Numbered from the stretch's first letter, positions 9,771-23,400 are shown. The stretch: DNA of 64,000 bases from Microcyclospora pomicola (GCA_002786065.1 NHNY01000001.1:2170001-2234000), one strand, 5' to 3'. The notes: generated by a model from the letters alone, not told the origin. Made by a program: numbers and translations.

Positions 9771-11973
9771 AGCATTGTATGGATCATGTGTACACGATTA
9801 CTATACGAATTGTATTAATCTAGGGTCAATGCTGTTGGAAAAGGGTGGTGTATGTGTGGTACCGTCAGTCGTCTTCTTTACCGCTTGCGACGGCTACCAG
9901 AACAACGCCCAGCGGGATGATCTTGTAATACCTCGTTCGGTCCTGATAGACCAGTCAGGTCCTGCCTGTACATCTGCCCAGGCACAGCATAGTCTTCCCA
10001 GAACAGTCCTGTCTCTGCAACTCCGAACCAACAACCCGATGACATATGTGAACGTCTACGGCTTCAAATTTCTTCGCTCGAGCCGTTCAATGCTTGATAT
10101 CCTCAAGTCGCTCGAAAACTCATCCGAACGTCGCCAGAGACGAGGGGATTGGTGACCGGAGCATTGGAGGATTGATCGCTAGGTTTCTGCACACCAGCTT
10201 GTCAATGCTGGTACAGTCTACAGAATTCTACAAAGACATTAAGCGTCAAGTTCTTGGGCTTGATTGTTGGTGTCTTGCCAACCTTTGTCATTGACACCAA
10301 CGGATATGCTTCATCGAAGGAAAGTAGATTGTATTACTTGCCATATGTCGACATACGGGAAATGGATATATAGTGTGCGAGAGGGAGGCTTTTGCTAGAA
10401 ATTTGACGTGCTTGCCCATGCTGAACGATGATGCTAGGATAGCAGAACAGCGTAATGTTTCAAGCAAGAACATCGCAAACAGAGTATTGACGGAGTGAGA
10501 CATGACAATGCGGGACGATGGGAACATTTATGACAAGACACGAGGGCAAAAAGTGCGAATGGTACCTTAGTCTGTGTCTCTGCAGCACGCGATGCTCTGA
10601 ACAACAGAACGATAACGCTGAGATTCAAAGGTCAGTGGGAATGTATCTGCGATGACCGAGGAATGCATTGATTTGCTCAGGTGAGCAGCGACCCCGTCGC
10701 ATCTGCCAATGATATATTCAGGACGTAACATCATAACGTGCATCCCAGTCTAGCAGCGAATCATGATCCAGCTAGCATGAACAGAAGATAAAGTCGCTGC
10801 GGAGGTGCTTTCCTTTCGTCAAAGTGTACCACTCCAGGACAGAGTTGCGAATGCCCACCCCGCCTCATTCGCGTGGGAGTTATTTCCGATTTGCGGAGAC
10901 TGGAGTCTATTCCGGCCGGTCTGCAGTAGTGTCTGTAGGGTCTCGGCGAGATGCTGGCCTGATAGCGAGACGCCGCGACGACATGCCGGCCAGACGCGAT
11001 GCCTGTCGTGCACAAGTGTCGACGCCCAGGCCGGCAGCGAGACGTCGCACAGTCCACGGACGATGAGGCGGTGATCTCCGACGTGCATCTTGACTGCTGG
11101 AGATGCGATGTTGTCGCCGGAACTGTACGCTGGTCGATCAGATCTGATGGACGCTGATCGCAGTGATCGAAATGATCTCGCCTGATAGATCTACACGTCG
11201 ATGGTAGAGATACTGTGGTTCCAGACCAGGAGGTGGTGTGAAGTGCCAAGGATCGACTGTCCAATTTCGATGGGGTAAAGGCTGGACTGGAACCGGCGCT
11301 GTCCATTGGTCGACAGCTTATCTCTCCCACCACACTTCAGGTGCTGCTCCCGCCGGTCGTGGCCTCTGTCCTATAGCCGGATCGGGGTCGTATGTCTCGC
11401 TGCACGCATTCGTGATTGCGTGTGCGGCGGTGCTCAGGATAGCATCGGTGGCTGCGGGACATCCATCCGGCTACCTGGGCCCGCCATCGCCAGCGCGTCG
11501 GACTGCAGCTGCCGACATGCGAGGGCAATCAGGCCATGCGATCGCGTATCAGACTTTACGAGATCGCAGTGGTCGCGGCTCGGATTCGCCACGCAGACGG
11601 TCGGAACAGAGATAGGTAGCCGTGCAGGAGGGCGGCCCGCCGCGTGGGCACGCGCGAGGTGCAGCGATGGGCTGTTCTGGTCGCTAAGGCCTGCGTTCTG
11701 GAAGCCGGGCTAAGCTTCCCTGGGCCCAGTCGCCGACGTCTCGTTATCAGCGGGTCTGCAGCCATAATTCGACTGCTCGGCGATGTGCGCCGGCCTCTGA
11801 GCAGCGTGGTTTCTTACTTATACTGCGTCGCGTCGCTGGATCCGGAACTTCTTCTGCCAGCGCTGTAGCATTGTCGCAAACAAACCAGGATTAAACTTGT
11901 TCCGTCAAGCCTGACCTGCCAATATCACCACCCCTCAACCACTGCATCAAGCGACTCCCCCCCAATTGGCAAC
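9771..11973. other. 2.2-kb intergenic region upstream of the permease
   Basis: No recognisable gene. The right half (about 10850-11870) is more GC-rich and full of overlapping open frames on both strands, a composition effect and not coding evidence. GATA cores with A/T-type flanks (TGATAG near 10968 and 11184, AGATAA on the minus strand near 11320, AGATAG near 11612) are present. They would fit AreA-type nitrogen control of a purine permease, but such short motifs also occur by chance. A cluster of GATC palindromes at 11136-11191 is described under findings. Confidence 0.4.
11137..11148. promoter_or_regulatory. perfect 12-bp palindrome ATCAGATCTGAT
   Basis: ATCAGA followed directly by its reverse complement TCTGAT. 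It sits inside a 56-bp stretch with six GATC tetramers, about 0.8 kb upstream of the permease start codon. A role as a dimeric factor site is only a possibility. Confidence 0.25.
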
Positions 11974-13657
11974 ATGAGCTACGCTCAGTACGATGTCGAG
12001 AAGCACTCGGCCGTCGCGGACAATGGTCTAGAAAAGAGTCATGGCGTCTACCACGAGTCTGACGGCGCAGTGCCTGGCGAGACATTCACCGTGGGTGATT
12101 CGTATTACGCCAAAGCACAGCGCCTTGCAGCCAAGTTCCACGTCGAGCTGCGCGGTATCGAAAGAGTGCCGGAGGATGAGCGAACAGACAATGGCTTCCG
12201 CGCATATCTGAACGTCGCAACAATGGTGCGTGGCAGACACGAGGTCATCTATTGCGATGCATGCTAATTCCAAACAGTGGCTTTCCGCCAACATGGTCGT
12301 GTCGTCTTTCGCTCTCTCCATCCTCGCCCGAACTGTCTTCTACCTCGGAACCGCAGACGCGATGCTTGTCGTTCTCTTCTTCAACCTCATTGGTATCACT
12401 CCGGTCTGCTACTTCTCGACTTTCGGCCCCAAATTCGGATTGCGACAAATGGTCCTTTCGCGTTTCTGGTTCGGCTGGTGGGGCGTGAAGCTGAGTGAGT
12501 TCTTTCGCTGAAGGCAGCTTATTAGAAAGAATCCCGCTAACATTATCCCAGTCGCTATCTTCAACGTCCTCGCCTGTATCGGATGGTCTTCGGTCAACTC
12601 GATTGTCGGTGCCCAACTCATCAACGCCGTCAACCCAAATGTCCCTGGCTTCGCAGGTATTCTGATCATCGCATTCTGCACCCTTCTCGTGACCCTCTTC
12701 GGCTACAAGATCGTGCACGCCTACGAGTTCTGGTCCTGGATCCCAGCCACCATCATCTTCTTCATCGTCCTCGGTGTTTTCGCCCACAGCGGTGACTTTA
12801 CCAACGTCGAATGGGGCGTCGGCACCTCTGAGCTGGGCAGCGTTCTCTCCTTTGGCTCTGTCATCTACGGCTTCGCGACCGGCTGGACTTCTTATGCTGC
12901 AGACTACACCGTTTACCAGCCATCGACCGCCAACCGCAAGATGGTCTTCTTCTGGACTTGGCTCGGCTTGATCGTCCCATTGCTGTTCACCCAGATGCTC
13001 GCTGTCGCCATCTCCAGCGCGATCGTGCTTGACGATCCCACCAACCGCTACTGGGCCGGCTACAGCGAGTCCGGCTCGGGAGGTCTGCTCGCGGCTGTCC
13101 TTGTGTACCACCTTGGTACCTTCGGACAGTTCTGTCTGGTCATCCTCGCCCTGACCATCATCGCCAACAACTGCCCCAACATCTACTCCGTCGCCCTCAC
13201 CGTCCAAGTGCTCGCCCGCTGGACCCAGCGTGTGCCACGCTTCGTCTGGACCGCCATCGCAACCGGCGTGTACATTGCCATCGCCATCCCCGGCTACAGC
13301 CACTTCGAACAAGCGCTCGAGAACTTCATGGACTTCATCGGCTACTGGCTCGCCATCTACGAGGGCATCGCGCTCACCGACCACTTCCTCTTCAAGCGCG
13401 GCATCGACGGCTACAACCCCGAGGACTACGACAAGCCCGAGAAGCTTCCCCCAGGCATCGCCGCCGTGCTGGCTTTCTGCTGCGGTGTCGTCGGCATGGT
13501 CACCGGCATGAGCCAAGTCTGGTTCGTCGGACCCATCGCACAACACGCTGGCGCTCTCCCCTACGGCGGCGACGTCGGTCCCGAGCTCAGCTTCCTGTTC
13601 GGCGCCGTCGCGTACATGATCTTGCGCCCCATCGAGATGAAGCTGCTCAAGCGATAG
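11974..13657 (+). CDS. NCS1 purine-cytosine permease (Fcy2/FcyB type)
   Basis: Three exons: 11974-12225, 12278-12494 and 12552-13657, with introns 12226-12277 (52 bp, branch GCTAAT) and 12495-12551 (57 bp, branch GCTAAC). The joined frame gives 524 residues, the usual size of Fcy-type NCS1 carriers. The cytosolic N terminus ends in the family block ELRGIERVPEDERTDNG. It is followed by about twelve hydrophobic segments; the first contains NVATMWLSANMVVSSFA, and others hold GFAGILII, YEFWSWIPA and GFATGWTSYAADY. The family imports cytosine, adenine, guanine or hypoxanthine with protons at the plasma membrane. The ATG at 11974 is preceded by CAAC. Substrate preference cannot be read from the sequence. 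The long upstream region could carry nitrogen-control sites. Confidence 0.9.
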
Positions 13658-16320
13658 GCGGTTTCCGGTGCTGGTGGCAGATCCGGTTGTGGTTTCCCGC
13701 TTTCATGCTTTTGTTTATAGATACCTCTCCACGATGAAAAGAATGCTTTCTTCCATACTTACCTGCCTTTTCCAAATCGTGTGCCACATCCTCGTGACCC
13801 GTTAATTGTTGGCTGCCTACCAGTGAAGATTAAGCCAGAAGCAAATTCCAATGATGGTATCAAGGCCTGCTCATGTCGCAATCCCAGCTTTGGCCCCTTT
13901 TCCCACTTGAACGCAAGGATAGATCTCACGTCCTTATTCGCCAGTCTTGCATGTATGTGAAGACCGGGTGTCTCGCCCAAATCCACGAGGCGCCCGGCTC
14001 CTCCGCTTCGGGAAATCTAGTGCTCATGGCTCGCACTGATTCTGGTGACTTGAATTCAGTTGTCGTCGCACAAGGCAGTTGAGTAAGATCGCAGAGTGGA
14101 TTAGCCGATGCACCCATCATACCTGGCTGAATACGGCGATCTATGCGCCTCATATGCATTGCCGGCTGTTCTCGTGATCCGGCTGGTTCGCGAGTCGTGA
14201 CTTTTTGATGGCGTGCTCGTGATTAACGGTCGTATAAAAGTCCTGGGGTGTTATACATAGGGAGGCATCGAGCTTGACTACCTTAGTTTTATATCGAGCT
14301 CGACGATGCGAGAGTACCTTACCATGGTCGGATTGTATTGCATGGGCTGTAGGCTCGTCGCAGGAATAATTATTTTGTGACAAACTAGGCATTCCATACA
14401 TCATCCTTTGAGAGTCGTTGACTTTGTAAGGAAAGGTAGGTACTGTGCCATACTACAACATTTCCATGGCTTCGTGGAAAAAAGCGCTGGGTGGGTTGAG
14501 TCCGAAGCAAAGTACTTCCCACAAAGCTAGTTGCCGGACCAACGACGCACGCAGGGCTTCCGCCCAAGGCAAGAACATTCAGGCTATCTTGATTTGCGGC
14601 ATCAAGTTCCCAAGAACGATAGACTGCTATGAAGCCTAAGCCTGCGGCTATTGTATTGAATTTTCTCGGAGAACTTGACGGCACTAAGAGTTTCGCAAGC
14701 GCGTCCACAAGCCTGTGGTTCACAACGGACCTGGCATGAATATAAATAGAAGCGCCACACTTGCACCGACAAAAGGGAGGCCATCGTGACAGGTACTACG
14801 AAGGGGCTAAAGTAGACGTTGAACCGATTCGTCCCGCAGAGAGGGACATCAGTTCGAGACGAAGCGGCCACTTTCGTGGCGAGATTCACTCTCCGGCATC
14901 AATTTATTCGAGGAGCGGTGGAATTACCCCTGAGCCCGGAGCGGAGAGTATAGACGGGGCTTGATGAGTAATCTCCAATACGTGCAAGTCCCAGCGATAG
15001 ACGAATATGTCAATAGCCGCAGACAGACTGGAAGGACTTGGGATGAACCTAGCAGTCCACCGGTAGAGATGCTTTAGCCCCGGGTTTGTGGAGATAGCGT
15101 GGCAACAAGCAATGGTCTTGAGCGATGTCGATATTGTTGAGGAGCATTTTCTAAGGGAGTCGGTGACAACGAAGGACCCGTGGTGCGGACTCTAGTCAAG
15201 AATTGATCTGCTCCAACATCCAGCATATCCATGACTGTATATGGGTCGTTTGTCGACGCATTCGAGCTCTCCGGCCAGTGTTCTTCGATACGTTGCGCCT
15301 ATAAGCCTGCCTTACCCTCTTCATTTGGACGTAACGCGTACAGTATAGTGACGTAGGATGCTGATAGAAATTCTGCAGATCTGTGAAACGAAGGATCCGC
15401 ACGACACGGGTTTGCTGTGCTGGCCATGAATGCCGAGTACCACGTGCTTCGCAAAGGTGCTGGATGACCCGTTCCCAGTGGAGAATGATCGAGGTGATCC
15501 GTTCGATACCTAGAGCTCAACAGAGTTTCGTTTTCAGCATGTTCTGTCTTGCTAGGTGTCAGGGTGCCTCCGTACGCGGATCTGCGTCAGTACCTACACA
15601 TTCGTGAGCGAAAACCTGTGTGCTTGGTCTCGAAGACTTGCGGCCTCGACACCCTTGGAGCCCAGCAAGGGGGGTCTATGTACCTCCACCAGAGATAAAC
15701 AATATGGATATAAGGCTTTCCGACCAACGTTCGTTATGATCACGCTCCAGCACAAAATAAGCCGAGCCTCTTGGAGGCTGGGAAAGAGAATGAGCGGCAA
15801 GGGAGAGCAAGGGGACCAATGCTTGTGCAAGGCCTAAGGGGCTGATCATCCATGACAGGAGCGTCCAACGAACAGATCATATTCCGCTACACGAATCCAA
15901 TGAAGTAGCAAGAAAGACGCAGAGTGGTATTGGCACAACACTTCTGATTGTATTCCTGATACGGGGGATAGCATATAGCAAGACAGTGACTGCAACTGAG
16001 CTTACAAGACCTCTTACGTTGCTACTAACGACTTTGAACGTACAGACACGTTGTAACGAGCCGAGGGTTCATCCAGATCCTTCCTCTCCTTTGTCAATCC
16101 CATCTGCTCTTCCATCACTTCGGTCGACTTGGCCCAGCCTGTTTCTAGGGCGACATGAAGATGTGATCATGGCTGAAGCCATGATCCCCTTTGTTCGCTC
16201 GCGAAAGCTGACCCCTGGATATACCAACTCATTAGCACGTACTCTCGTGTGGCTGTGGTGTATGCTCAAGGGTATTGAATTTTGCTCAGACAAGTAGCTC
16301 TCCTTTGTGTGATCATCGCG
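13658..16320. other. non-genic, first part of a 14.7-kb gene-poor block
   Basis: Downstream of the permease no frame has a start codon, family resemblance and sensible length together. A minus-strand frame at 14385-14723 (about 112 codons) lacks an ATG at its start and matches nothing I know. The sequence is of ordinary base composition and not RIP-like. A 22-nt inverted repeat lies at 16165-16186. Confidence 0.4.
16165..16186. repeat. perfect inverted repeat, 10-bp arms, 2-nt spacer
   Basis: GATCATGGCT and AGCCATGATC flank a GA dinucleotide. It has no neighbouring gene and no T-run, so neither terminator nor operator function is supported. Confidence 0.5.
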
Positions 16321-17404
16321 CAAAAGCGTCATCTTGTAGTATCAGGAATAGATCATCATTGCATAGAGGTTTGGGTAAGGAAGGTCGAAGTGGCATACCA
16401 TTGAAGCGTCGGCGCTGAAAGTACAGGTTGTAGAACGGGCCTGCTGGCCGCGAGAGAGAGCGGAGAGAGCGGAGCTGGAGGAGATGTTGTAGTGTTAGCA
16501 TTGATCTAATCCAAGCTTTGATGAACGAAGAGTCGAACGTGGAAGGCTCAGACGGAAGGGCTACCGTATTTGGTCATCATGAAATTTGACTCATATGTAC
16601 ACAAGGTAGTCATCATTGCCCGAAGGTGAAGGGAGGAAAGGTGGTGAAGCGTACCATTGGGTGATCGGCATCGTTGTCGGGTTCCGAGCGACGAACGGGT
16701 TGGAAGGCAGAAGGAGCAGCTTGGAGACATGTTCAAGAGTCAGTAATGGTCCCACATAAGCTTCAACAGTCGAGCAGCAAGTCTTTAGAGGCTCAGATGG
16801 AAGAGGAGATCGTAGTTGTGGTCATCATCGAATCTGACTCAAACAGAGGACGTGTTGTCATCATGGCCCGGCGGCAAAATAGAAAAGGTTGTTGCAACGT
16901 ACCTTGGATAGCTTCATTCTGATTGTAATCGATGGCAGAGGACACGCAGAAGATGCGATAGTGTACGACCTAAACAAAACCCGCAAGTCAGCTGTGTGTC
17001 CCTCCCATCAACAGGTCAATATGAAAGTGCGAAGAGGGTGTGAGGCATCAGAGCAAACAAAGACATAAAAGAACAAACAGTCTCTTCTTCATAGCATACA
17101 AGTCAGCTCAGAAGATTAGCTGTCTCATCACTGCGAATCGTATTCTCAAAACAAGTGGATTAAACTTACTGGTTTCGACGAGGAGCACGAGCTCGACTTC
17201 GCGAAGGAGTCCTGGGGTAAGTATTCGAGCGTGGATTGTACTGGTATACTTGGTTAGCATTGTGTTGTTATCGTCGTACGTGGCCCTCGTGAAGGGTCAT
17301 GGATGACTGGGGAGCTGATATATTCCTTGTCATGGCCCGGAGGCTCGAACAGACTCTTGGTCATTATGGTGTAAGGAGAAGTATGGAAAGCCGAGCGACA
17401 TACC
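16321..17404. repeat. diverged repeat array, period about 250 bp
   Basis: Two copies align well: 16513-16655 and 16758-16903. Both start with AAGCTT and share GGCTCAGAYGGAAG, GGTCATCAT, TGACTCA and GTCATCATKGCCCG, and both end in GTACC; core identity is roughly 70 percent by eye. A partial copy ends near 16399 (ATCATCATTGC...GGCATACC) and a weaker one near 17404 (GTCATGGCCCGGAGG...CATACC). Right ends are spaced about 256, 248 and 501 bp. On the minus strand each right end reads as a GTAYG-type splice donor, but such motifs are expected by chance at this density. The array could be a decayed tandem duplication of a coding exon, an intron-rich gene, or a minisatellite relic. Confidence 0.5.
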
Positions 17405-20400
17405 GTGCTGGTAACAACAATTAAAAGCTTGCGTGGCAAGGCTGCAGGTTCAAACCATTGTCTTGCACTGGCGTCCACTTCTACCCCTGAATGGCGAGGT
17501 ACAAAAGAATGCTTTGGTAGAATTGGCCCTTGTATCAGCGAGTTGAAGCATCAATCGTGAGGGCGTGTGAGGGCGTTGGTAGGGCTGATGGGCAGATTTG
17601 CGGAAAAAGATTGGTAGGTGGACTGTCAAAGTCCTGCGTCTATCATGTCCGTGTGAATGGGTCTCTATCTCGATGTTAGCAGCAGCTCGGGAAGTGAATA
17701 GAGTATGACGAGGTAGCTTGGTCGTGACCAGAGGAAAGAAGAGTATCGAAACGTCAACGCCGGTGATGGCTCACTTCGAAGATGCAGTATCTCATCATTT
17801 CGTACTGGTCTCGGTTGAAGGGGTCAAGACTTACGTTCAGGTGAAGCCGGTGTCTCAAATAGTAAAGGGGAGATCTCGGAGCTCATGATGGTAGGAGAAG
17901 ATGTCGGAGGTAGCTGTAAAGCCTCTGGGCTGTCTATCGTATCGGTCGATGACTATCTTGTAGTTTCCTGGTTCATCACACATTCGTTAGCTACGCCCCC
18001 ACGCTATTGAAGGTTGAGAAAAGATGTGGATATCTCGATGACTTCAGACTGTTCTTTTGTACGCTCATAGAAAACTCAGAGTTGAGTTGCCTCGCAAGAG
18101 CTCTTTGTATTATGTGATATAATCATTCACCGAAATGCAGTAAGAGAGGAAGGCTTACCTAGGTCATGTTGGAAATCGAAGGTGTGAAGATGCTGCGGAG
18201 GCTCGAGCGGTGATGGTTGCCGGTCCCTTGCTATATGTCAGTCGCGTCAGTAGGATATCGATATGTTGGTCGAAAATGACGCGTATGGATGATCAGTTCG
18301 AGGGGAAGAGGTGTGAAGGAGGGCTGAACTCACTGAATAGAGCTCACAAGTAATCACCCCTTAAGTCAGTCGTCCGAAACTGCTCGTCTAGCACTGGAAG
18401 CATGATCAGCATAACACAGTCATGGCTATACCTCAAGGTAAGTGACTGTTCAGGTGCAAGTAGAGGTGAACTGCTGCTCAGATCTGCTCAGACTGAAGGA
18501 GAAGGAACTGCAGGTGCCTCGAAACTTACATACGCGTCGTGACAGTAGCAGATATCGGTGGTTTCGATGATGTAGACAACAAGACAGATATAGTCAAATT
18601 GAGCTGCTCTTCGCCATCGTGATCTTTGAGTCGGATGAGTGGTACTAGAAGATGAAGAGTGGATGAGAAAAGACATAGAAGGAGAGGTGTTGTTGATTTT
18701 GGTTGTTCGTCAAGCTTGGTCGAGAGACTAGAGCCAGTGCCAAGCAAAGCAAACACAAAGGTCACCTGATACAGACGCGACTAGGCTCTTTTGAGTGGTG
18801 AGAATGCTTCAGGAGACCATACCTCAGCAACATTATGGCATGTTCTAACTAATACAGCATACTTCAGCGCATGCATATCGACACAAACGATTTACACGGG
18901 TCTGCCCAACTTATATGAGCCCTGACAGTCGTAAGACTAATCTTGATACACAGGTACCAGAGACCGCCACGCAGGAACGCAACAGACTGGTCGAACGTCC
19001 TGGCAGACGGCGGTAGCTTTCCTCATGGGAATATCTCAAGCAAACATACCGATCACTTTGAGCTATAGAAGTATACTGGGCATACAGAGAGACAAGAGGA
19101 TGATAGGAGGTAGCAACACGTCGATGATATCAGTCCAGCTTGTATAGTGAAAGTATTCCACATATCCATTGTTCTAATACTGTATCACGATACCTCAGGG
19201 CCCATTGCACGCTATGCGCCCCTTGACCGGCGAAAGTAGCCTCGTCGTGGCAAGTACTGAAGACATGGAGCGACCGATTCAGGTCTCGCTAGGCTTGATG
19301 GAAAGTCTGCTTGTAGAGACCTGTGGAGGGTGGACATCTCTAAACATGGCTACAATCTATGATCAAATATAGGCTTCGTCGTAGGGTCTCATAGATCTCC
19401 ACCATGACCTGTGTAAGGGAAGAATCACTATAGTCCTATATCGGGTCCGGATTTATGATTAAGTCAAGTCGATACATCCTTGCTTGGGTACTCAAAGCGC
19501 GATGTCGAAGTGAAATGTCGATGTATCGCCCTGGTAAGTTTTCGTACGCACTGATCATCGCCACAGCATCTCAGCTTGCACCGAACAACTCCATCACTCA
19601 TGCGACACGATATTATTACTCAGAGCTCTGCATGGATCAATACGAGGGTGATTCCAAGACAGTGCATCAATGCCGAGGTAAGCGATTTCGGGATTTCTTC
19701 TGAACCAACGTCAGCAAAACCTCCTCGCATCCCTAGACGGCCTGAGGATGTGATCATAGCGATTTCCATCGAAGGCCCATCAGTAAGGTCGTAGGACATC
19801 GGAATACTGTAGCGCTTTCGCACTTTGCAGACGTGGGTGGTCTTCGAGGTGAAGTCCTACGAATTCTGGAGGCTTGCCGTAAGAAGCTTGGTAGCCCAGT
19901 CCCGTGCCGCCGAACTGAAGTCAAATTCCACTTCACTCTTGCGCTCTGCTGCACGACGACAACGAGCACTGCTGCAAACGACATGAAGCGACGAGAAAGA
20001 AGTGCCCACAAAAGAAAGTAAAATTGTATGAGGCTGTGGTATTTGCAATTGAGGTACATATTCCTGAAACTTCCTCGCGTCATGAAATATGACGTGCGAC
20101 CCAATCTATCTGTGAAGTCGACTTGCATTGCCAGAATCGGGTGCGCGTACGCGCTATGGATGGCTGCTTATCGTGCGCTGGTCAGTAGACTGCTGTGGAA
20201 GGATTGGGTACCACACTCACCTACCATCGGCAATGTGAGGAGCTGGCTCACATGAGGTTGCAGCATCCCTCTTGATCAGTACCGCTGTCGCGGTACCTGC
20301 GATCGACATGACGACCCCGGTGCCTGCTGTCGGTACCCGTCTCGCGACGAGCACGACGGCGCTGACGGCGACGCTGGCGGCCCCGTTCTTGCTCCATGGC

Positions 20401-23400
20401 TTCGACTTGCTGCTCCTCCGCAGTCCTGTTGCGGAAGTGGTAACCTGCTGCTAGCAGGAGGGCGACCACCCATTCCATCTGCATGGTGACTGTTGCTGTT
20501 GTTGTTGTTGCTGTGGTGGTGGTGGTCACGCGGTGGTGGTGATGGTGGTGATGATGGCGGTGGTGATGGTGGTGGTGGTGGTTGTGATGGTGTGTGTGGT
20601 GGAAAGTGAATGTGTTGTTAGTGTTCTTCGTAGACAGCACGCGCATTTTCCGCTCCAGATCACTGACTAATCCTCGAAATCATCAAAGCGGATTCGAACC
20701 TTGGTCCCTCACGTCTGAACGACGCGATTGTCATGTCAATAGGACAAAACAACAGATGATTCGATAGCTATACATCGTATAACGAACGGTAAAAAGTGAT
20801 ATTGAAGAGCAGCAAGCAAAAAAGCAACTATGGCACTCGCAACCACGCTTTGCAGCTATCCGCTGGTCCCTAGAACAGAACCAGATGTTAGCACTGTCCA
20901 CCAACGTGATTCGCTCGTACCTGGGCGGCAACCAAGTACGCCAAACCGGCGGCCGCCGGGTAACCACCTATGGCGGAGCGTGGTTTCCGGCGGCGAGGGG
21001 ACACAATCCTGCGTCATCATATACCATTCCAGTGACTGCCGATATTGATCCGGAACTCACACATATGCGGTCATGCTACTACAACGCGATCCACTGCAGG
21101 AGCACCCGATGGTATATTGATGCCAGCGCAAGTTTCCACTTCTTATACTGAAGTATTGCATCGTTCCTGTACCGATTCGCCATTTACACGGATACTGTGT
21201 ACGCTTCAACATGTTCCTCAAGGACTGCATTGAGCCACTCGGAAACCCCCTGAAGTGTTGAAGGCGACCATGAGCATCCCGTCCATCCAGTCTTTGAAAC
21301 AGCCTGCATGCCCCTGGAGCCACAACGGCACAGCTTGAATGACCAGAACAACTTAAATTGAGTAAGACATACCTACATATCGTGCGGTGGTACCATTTGA
21401 GCATGTCTGACACTGTATGTTCAAGTCTTCGATCACCTTATCGCGGCGAAGACATTGACTCTTTGTTTGTATTATGCCATTACATCAACTGGAACTACTT
21501 GTACGACTCACGACGAGCATTCTATCCTCGAAACTGTTGCTAGAAAGTAGTTCCCACCATCTCAGAGCACTCCATCCGATCCCTTGCATCCTCCTCCACT
21601 GCCGCTATGACTTTCCACTATACTGTGCCGAGAAAAGAGCTTGAAGCATCGGCGGTCGCGTTATACAGCCAGCTATGCACCGCCCACAGTTTCTCCTGGA
21701 GTCGGCAGACCATTGTCGCGGCAGTAGACGATTCGTAGTATAGCTGAGTCGGTGCAGCCCGTTGTCGTGTCCGCCCAGATGCTGTAGATTGAGAGGCGTC
21801 AACGTCAGAATCTCGGTACAATACAGTGCGAGTCTGAACTAGGATCAGCTCTAGAGGATCAGTATGAAATGGCGCAGTGCTTGTACAAGTCAGGTCATAT
21901 CAAAGCATTGTGCTGTAGCCACTCGCCAAAGTCCTCACATGGGGAACGTGTTGGTGTTGATATTTATTTGAACATTCTTGCGTACTATAACGATTCACCT
22001 TCGCTGATCATGCTGAAGGCAAAAGTGCTCTGGCGAGCTCAGACTCCAGATCCGAGCATGTTCTACCTATGACCATGGCGAAAAGGGGATAGCAAGATAC
22101 TATATCCACCATATGCTCAACCATGACACTAGGGTGTCTATGTAGACCTTTTGCGGCAGGAACAGGTGCTCAGTATATCACGGATACTGCGATCGAGACT
22201 GCTACTGACGGTCCTCAAGTTCAGGCAGAGGATCATTCTCGGGAGCAGCAAGACACAAACTCGTTCAGTACGTGCTCACACTAACAGTGCTATCTCAATG
22301 GATGTTCCACACGTAGAACAAAGCGCAGGATTGTACATGGCCACCTTGATCATGCCGGTCAGCACGTCACTTCTACCCCTTTACGCCTTTGCTTTACACG
22401 CGCCGGTGGACCAGTATATAACACCGAGCAAGCAGCGTTGCAGCAACGATCTTGACTTTAGATCAGGTATAGCTGGTGAAGTTTCATCCATCAAGTTCGG
22501 TGATGTTCCACAGAGCGCGGTGAGCTTGTGTTGATCGCGCTCCGCACGGACCAACAACAGAAATATAAATGCCGCTTGCTTCTCCCAACTTCTTTTTCCT
22601 TTTCCTTCTTCTTCTTCATACTTGATTGCAGGGGAGAGTCTGAGTCACCGAAGACTTTTTGCTCTCTTTTGTCGTGGTCTCCAGGCTCCCCCTCCTTCTT
22701 GTTTTTTTGGGACCTCGCCGGGAGGCCGCTGAGCTTGCTTATGTCTCCTGGCACTGTGTCGCTGGTATTGCACTGCCTCCTGCTGACGCGAACACCCTCT
22801 TCATCAACGCACTTGCCACTTGCAAGTACTTGGAGAAGAGATTTGACCTTATTGCTCTCAATGGAGGTCTCTTTGACGCGCTCTGTGTCAGATGGTTACG
22901 TTACGTTGCTTGTTTCCTGTACAGACGCGTCTTTTAAAGCAGCTGCATGCTTGTTGTTGGGCTCTCATGTATTGAAAAGCACAATTGTTGGACTGCAAGA
23001 TGTTCTACAGCAGCACAAGGGAGCACGTTGGGCCTTTTGCTCACAATGTACTATCCTTTCATGTATTCAGACGCTAATCGACGGCACTTCTATCACCATG
23101 AGTTGCTGCTCGTACTTTCCTAGCCCATAGATCATGCCGAGATTGCTACATAGCCGCGTGAAGAGGGTCACCGCCATGCACGATCCGTCAAGCGGCATCA
23201 CAACTCCGGGATGATACGTGAGCTGCAAGCACAGCGTGTACAAGTCGGCTTGGCCGAAACTACTGTGCCTGAGTCCGTTCATCGATACGACTTCGTCAGA
23301 CTTGTCACCGGATCGGAAAGACTGATCACAGCTACGTCAGAACTCACGATGGTAAGCAAACACTACTGCCGCAGGTACGCAGCAAAGAATTTGGAGCAAT

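Noticed and set aside
10761-11333. 190-codon minus-strand open frame upstream of the permease
   Set aside because: It sits in GC-rich promoter sequence where all frames are long, has Ser/Arg/His-biased composition and resembles no protein.
16398-18822. Ten minus-strand splice-donor-like hexamers read as a ten-intron gene
   Set aside because: About seven such motifs are expected by chance in this length, and no consistent coding frame joins them. Only the repeat homology was kept as a finding.
20248-20646. His/Thr-rich 132-codon protein on the minus strand
   Set aside because: It is explained by translation of a GGT/GTT microsatellite; no promoter or homologous part is seen.
20685-20760. tRNA-like T-loop (GGTTCGAATCC on the minus strand)
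   Set aside because: The flanking bases do not form the 5-bp T stem, and no matching anticodon or acceptor stems were found.
22528-23130. 200-codon plus-strand frame after a pyrimidine tract
   Set aside because: The frame has no ATG at its first codon, has a low-complexity Phe/Ser start and matches no known family.
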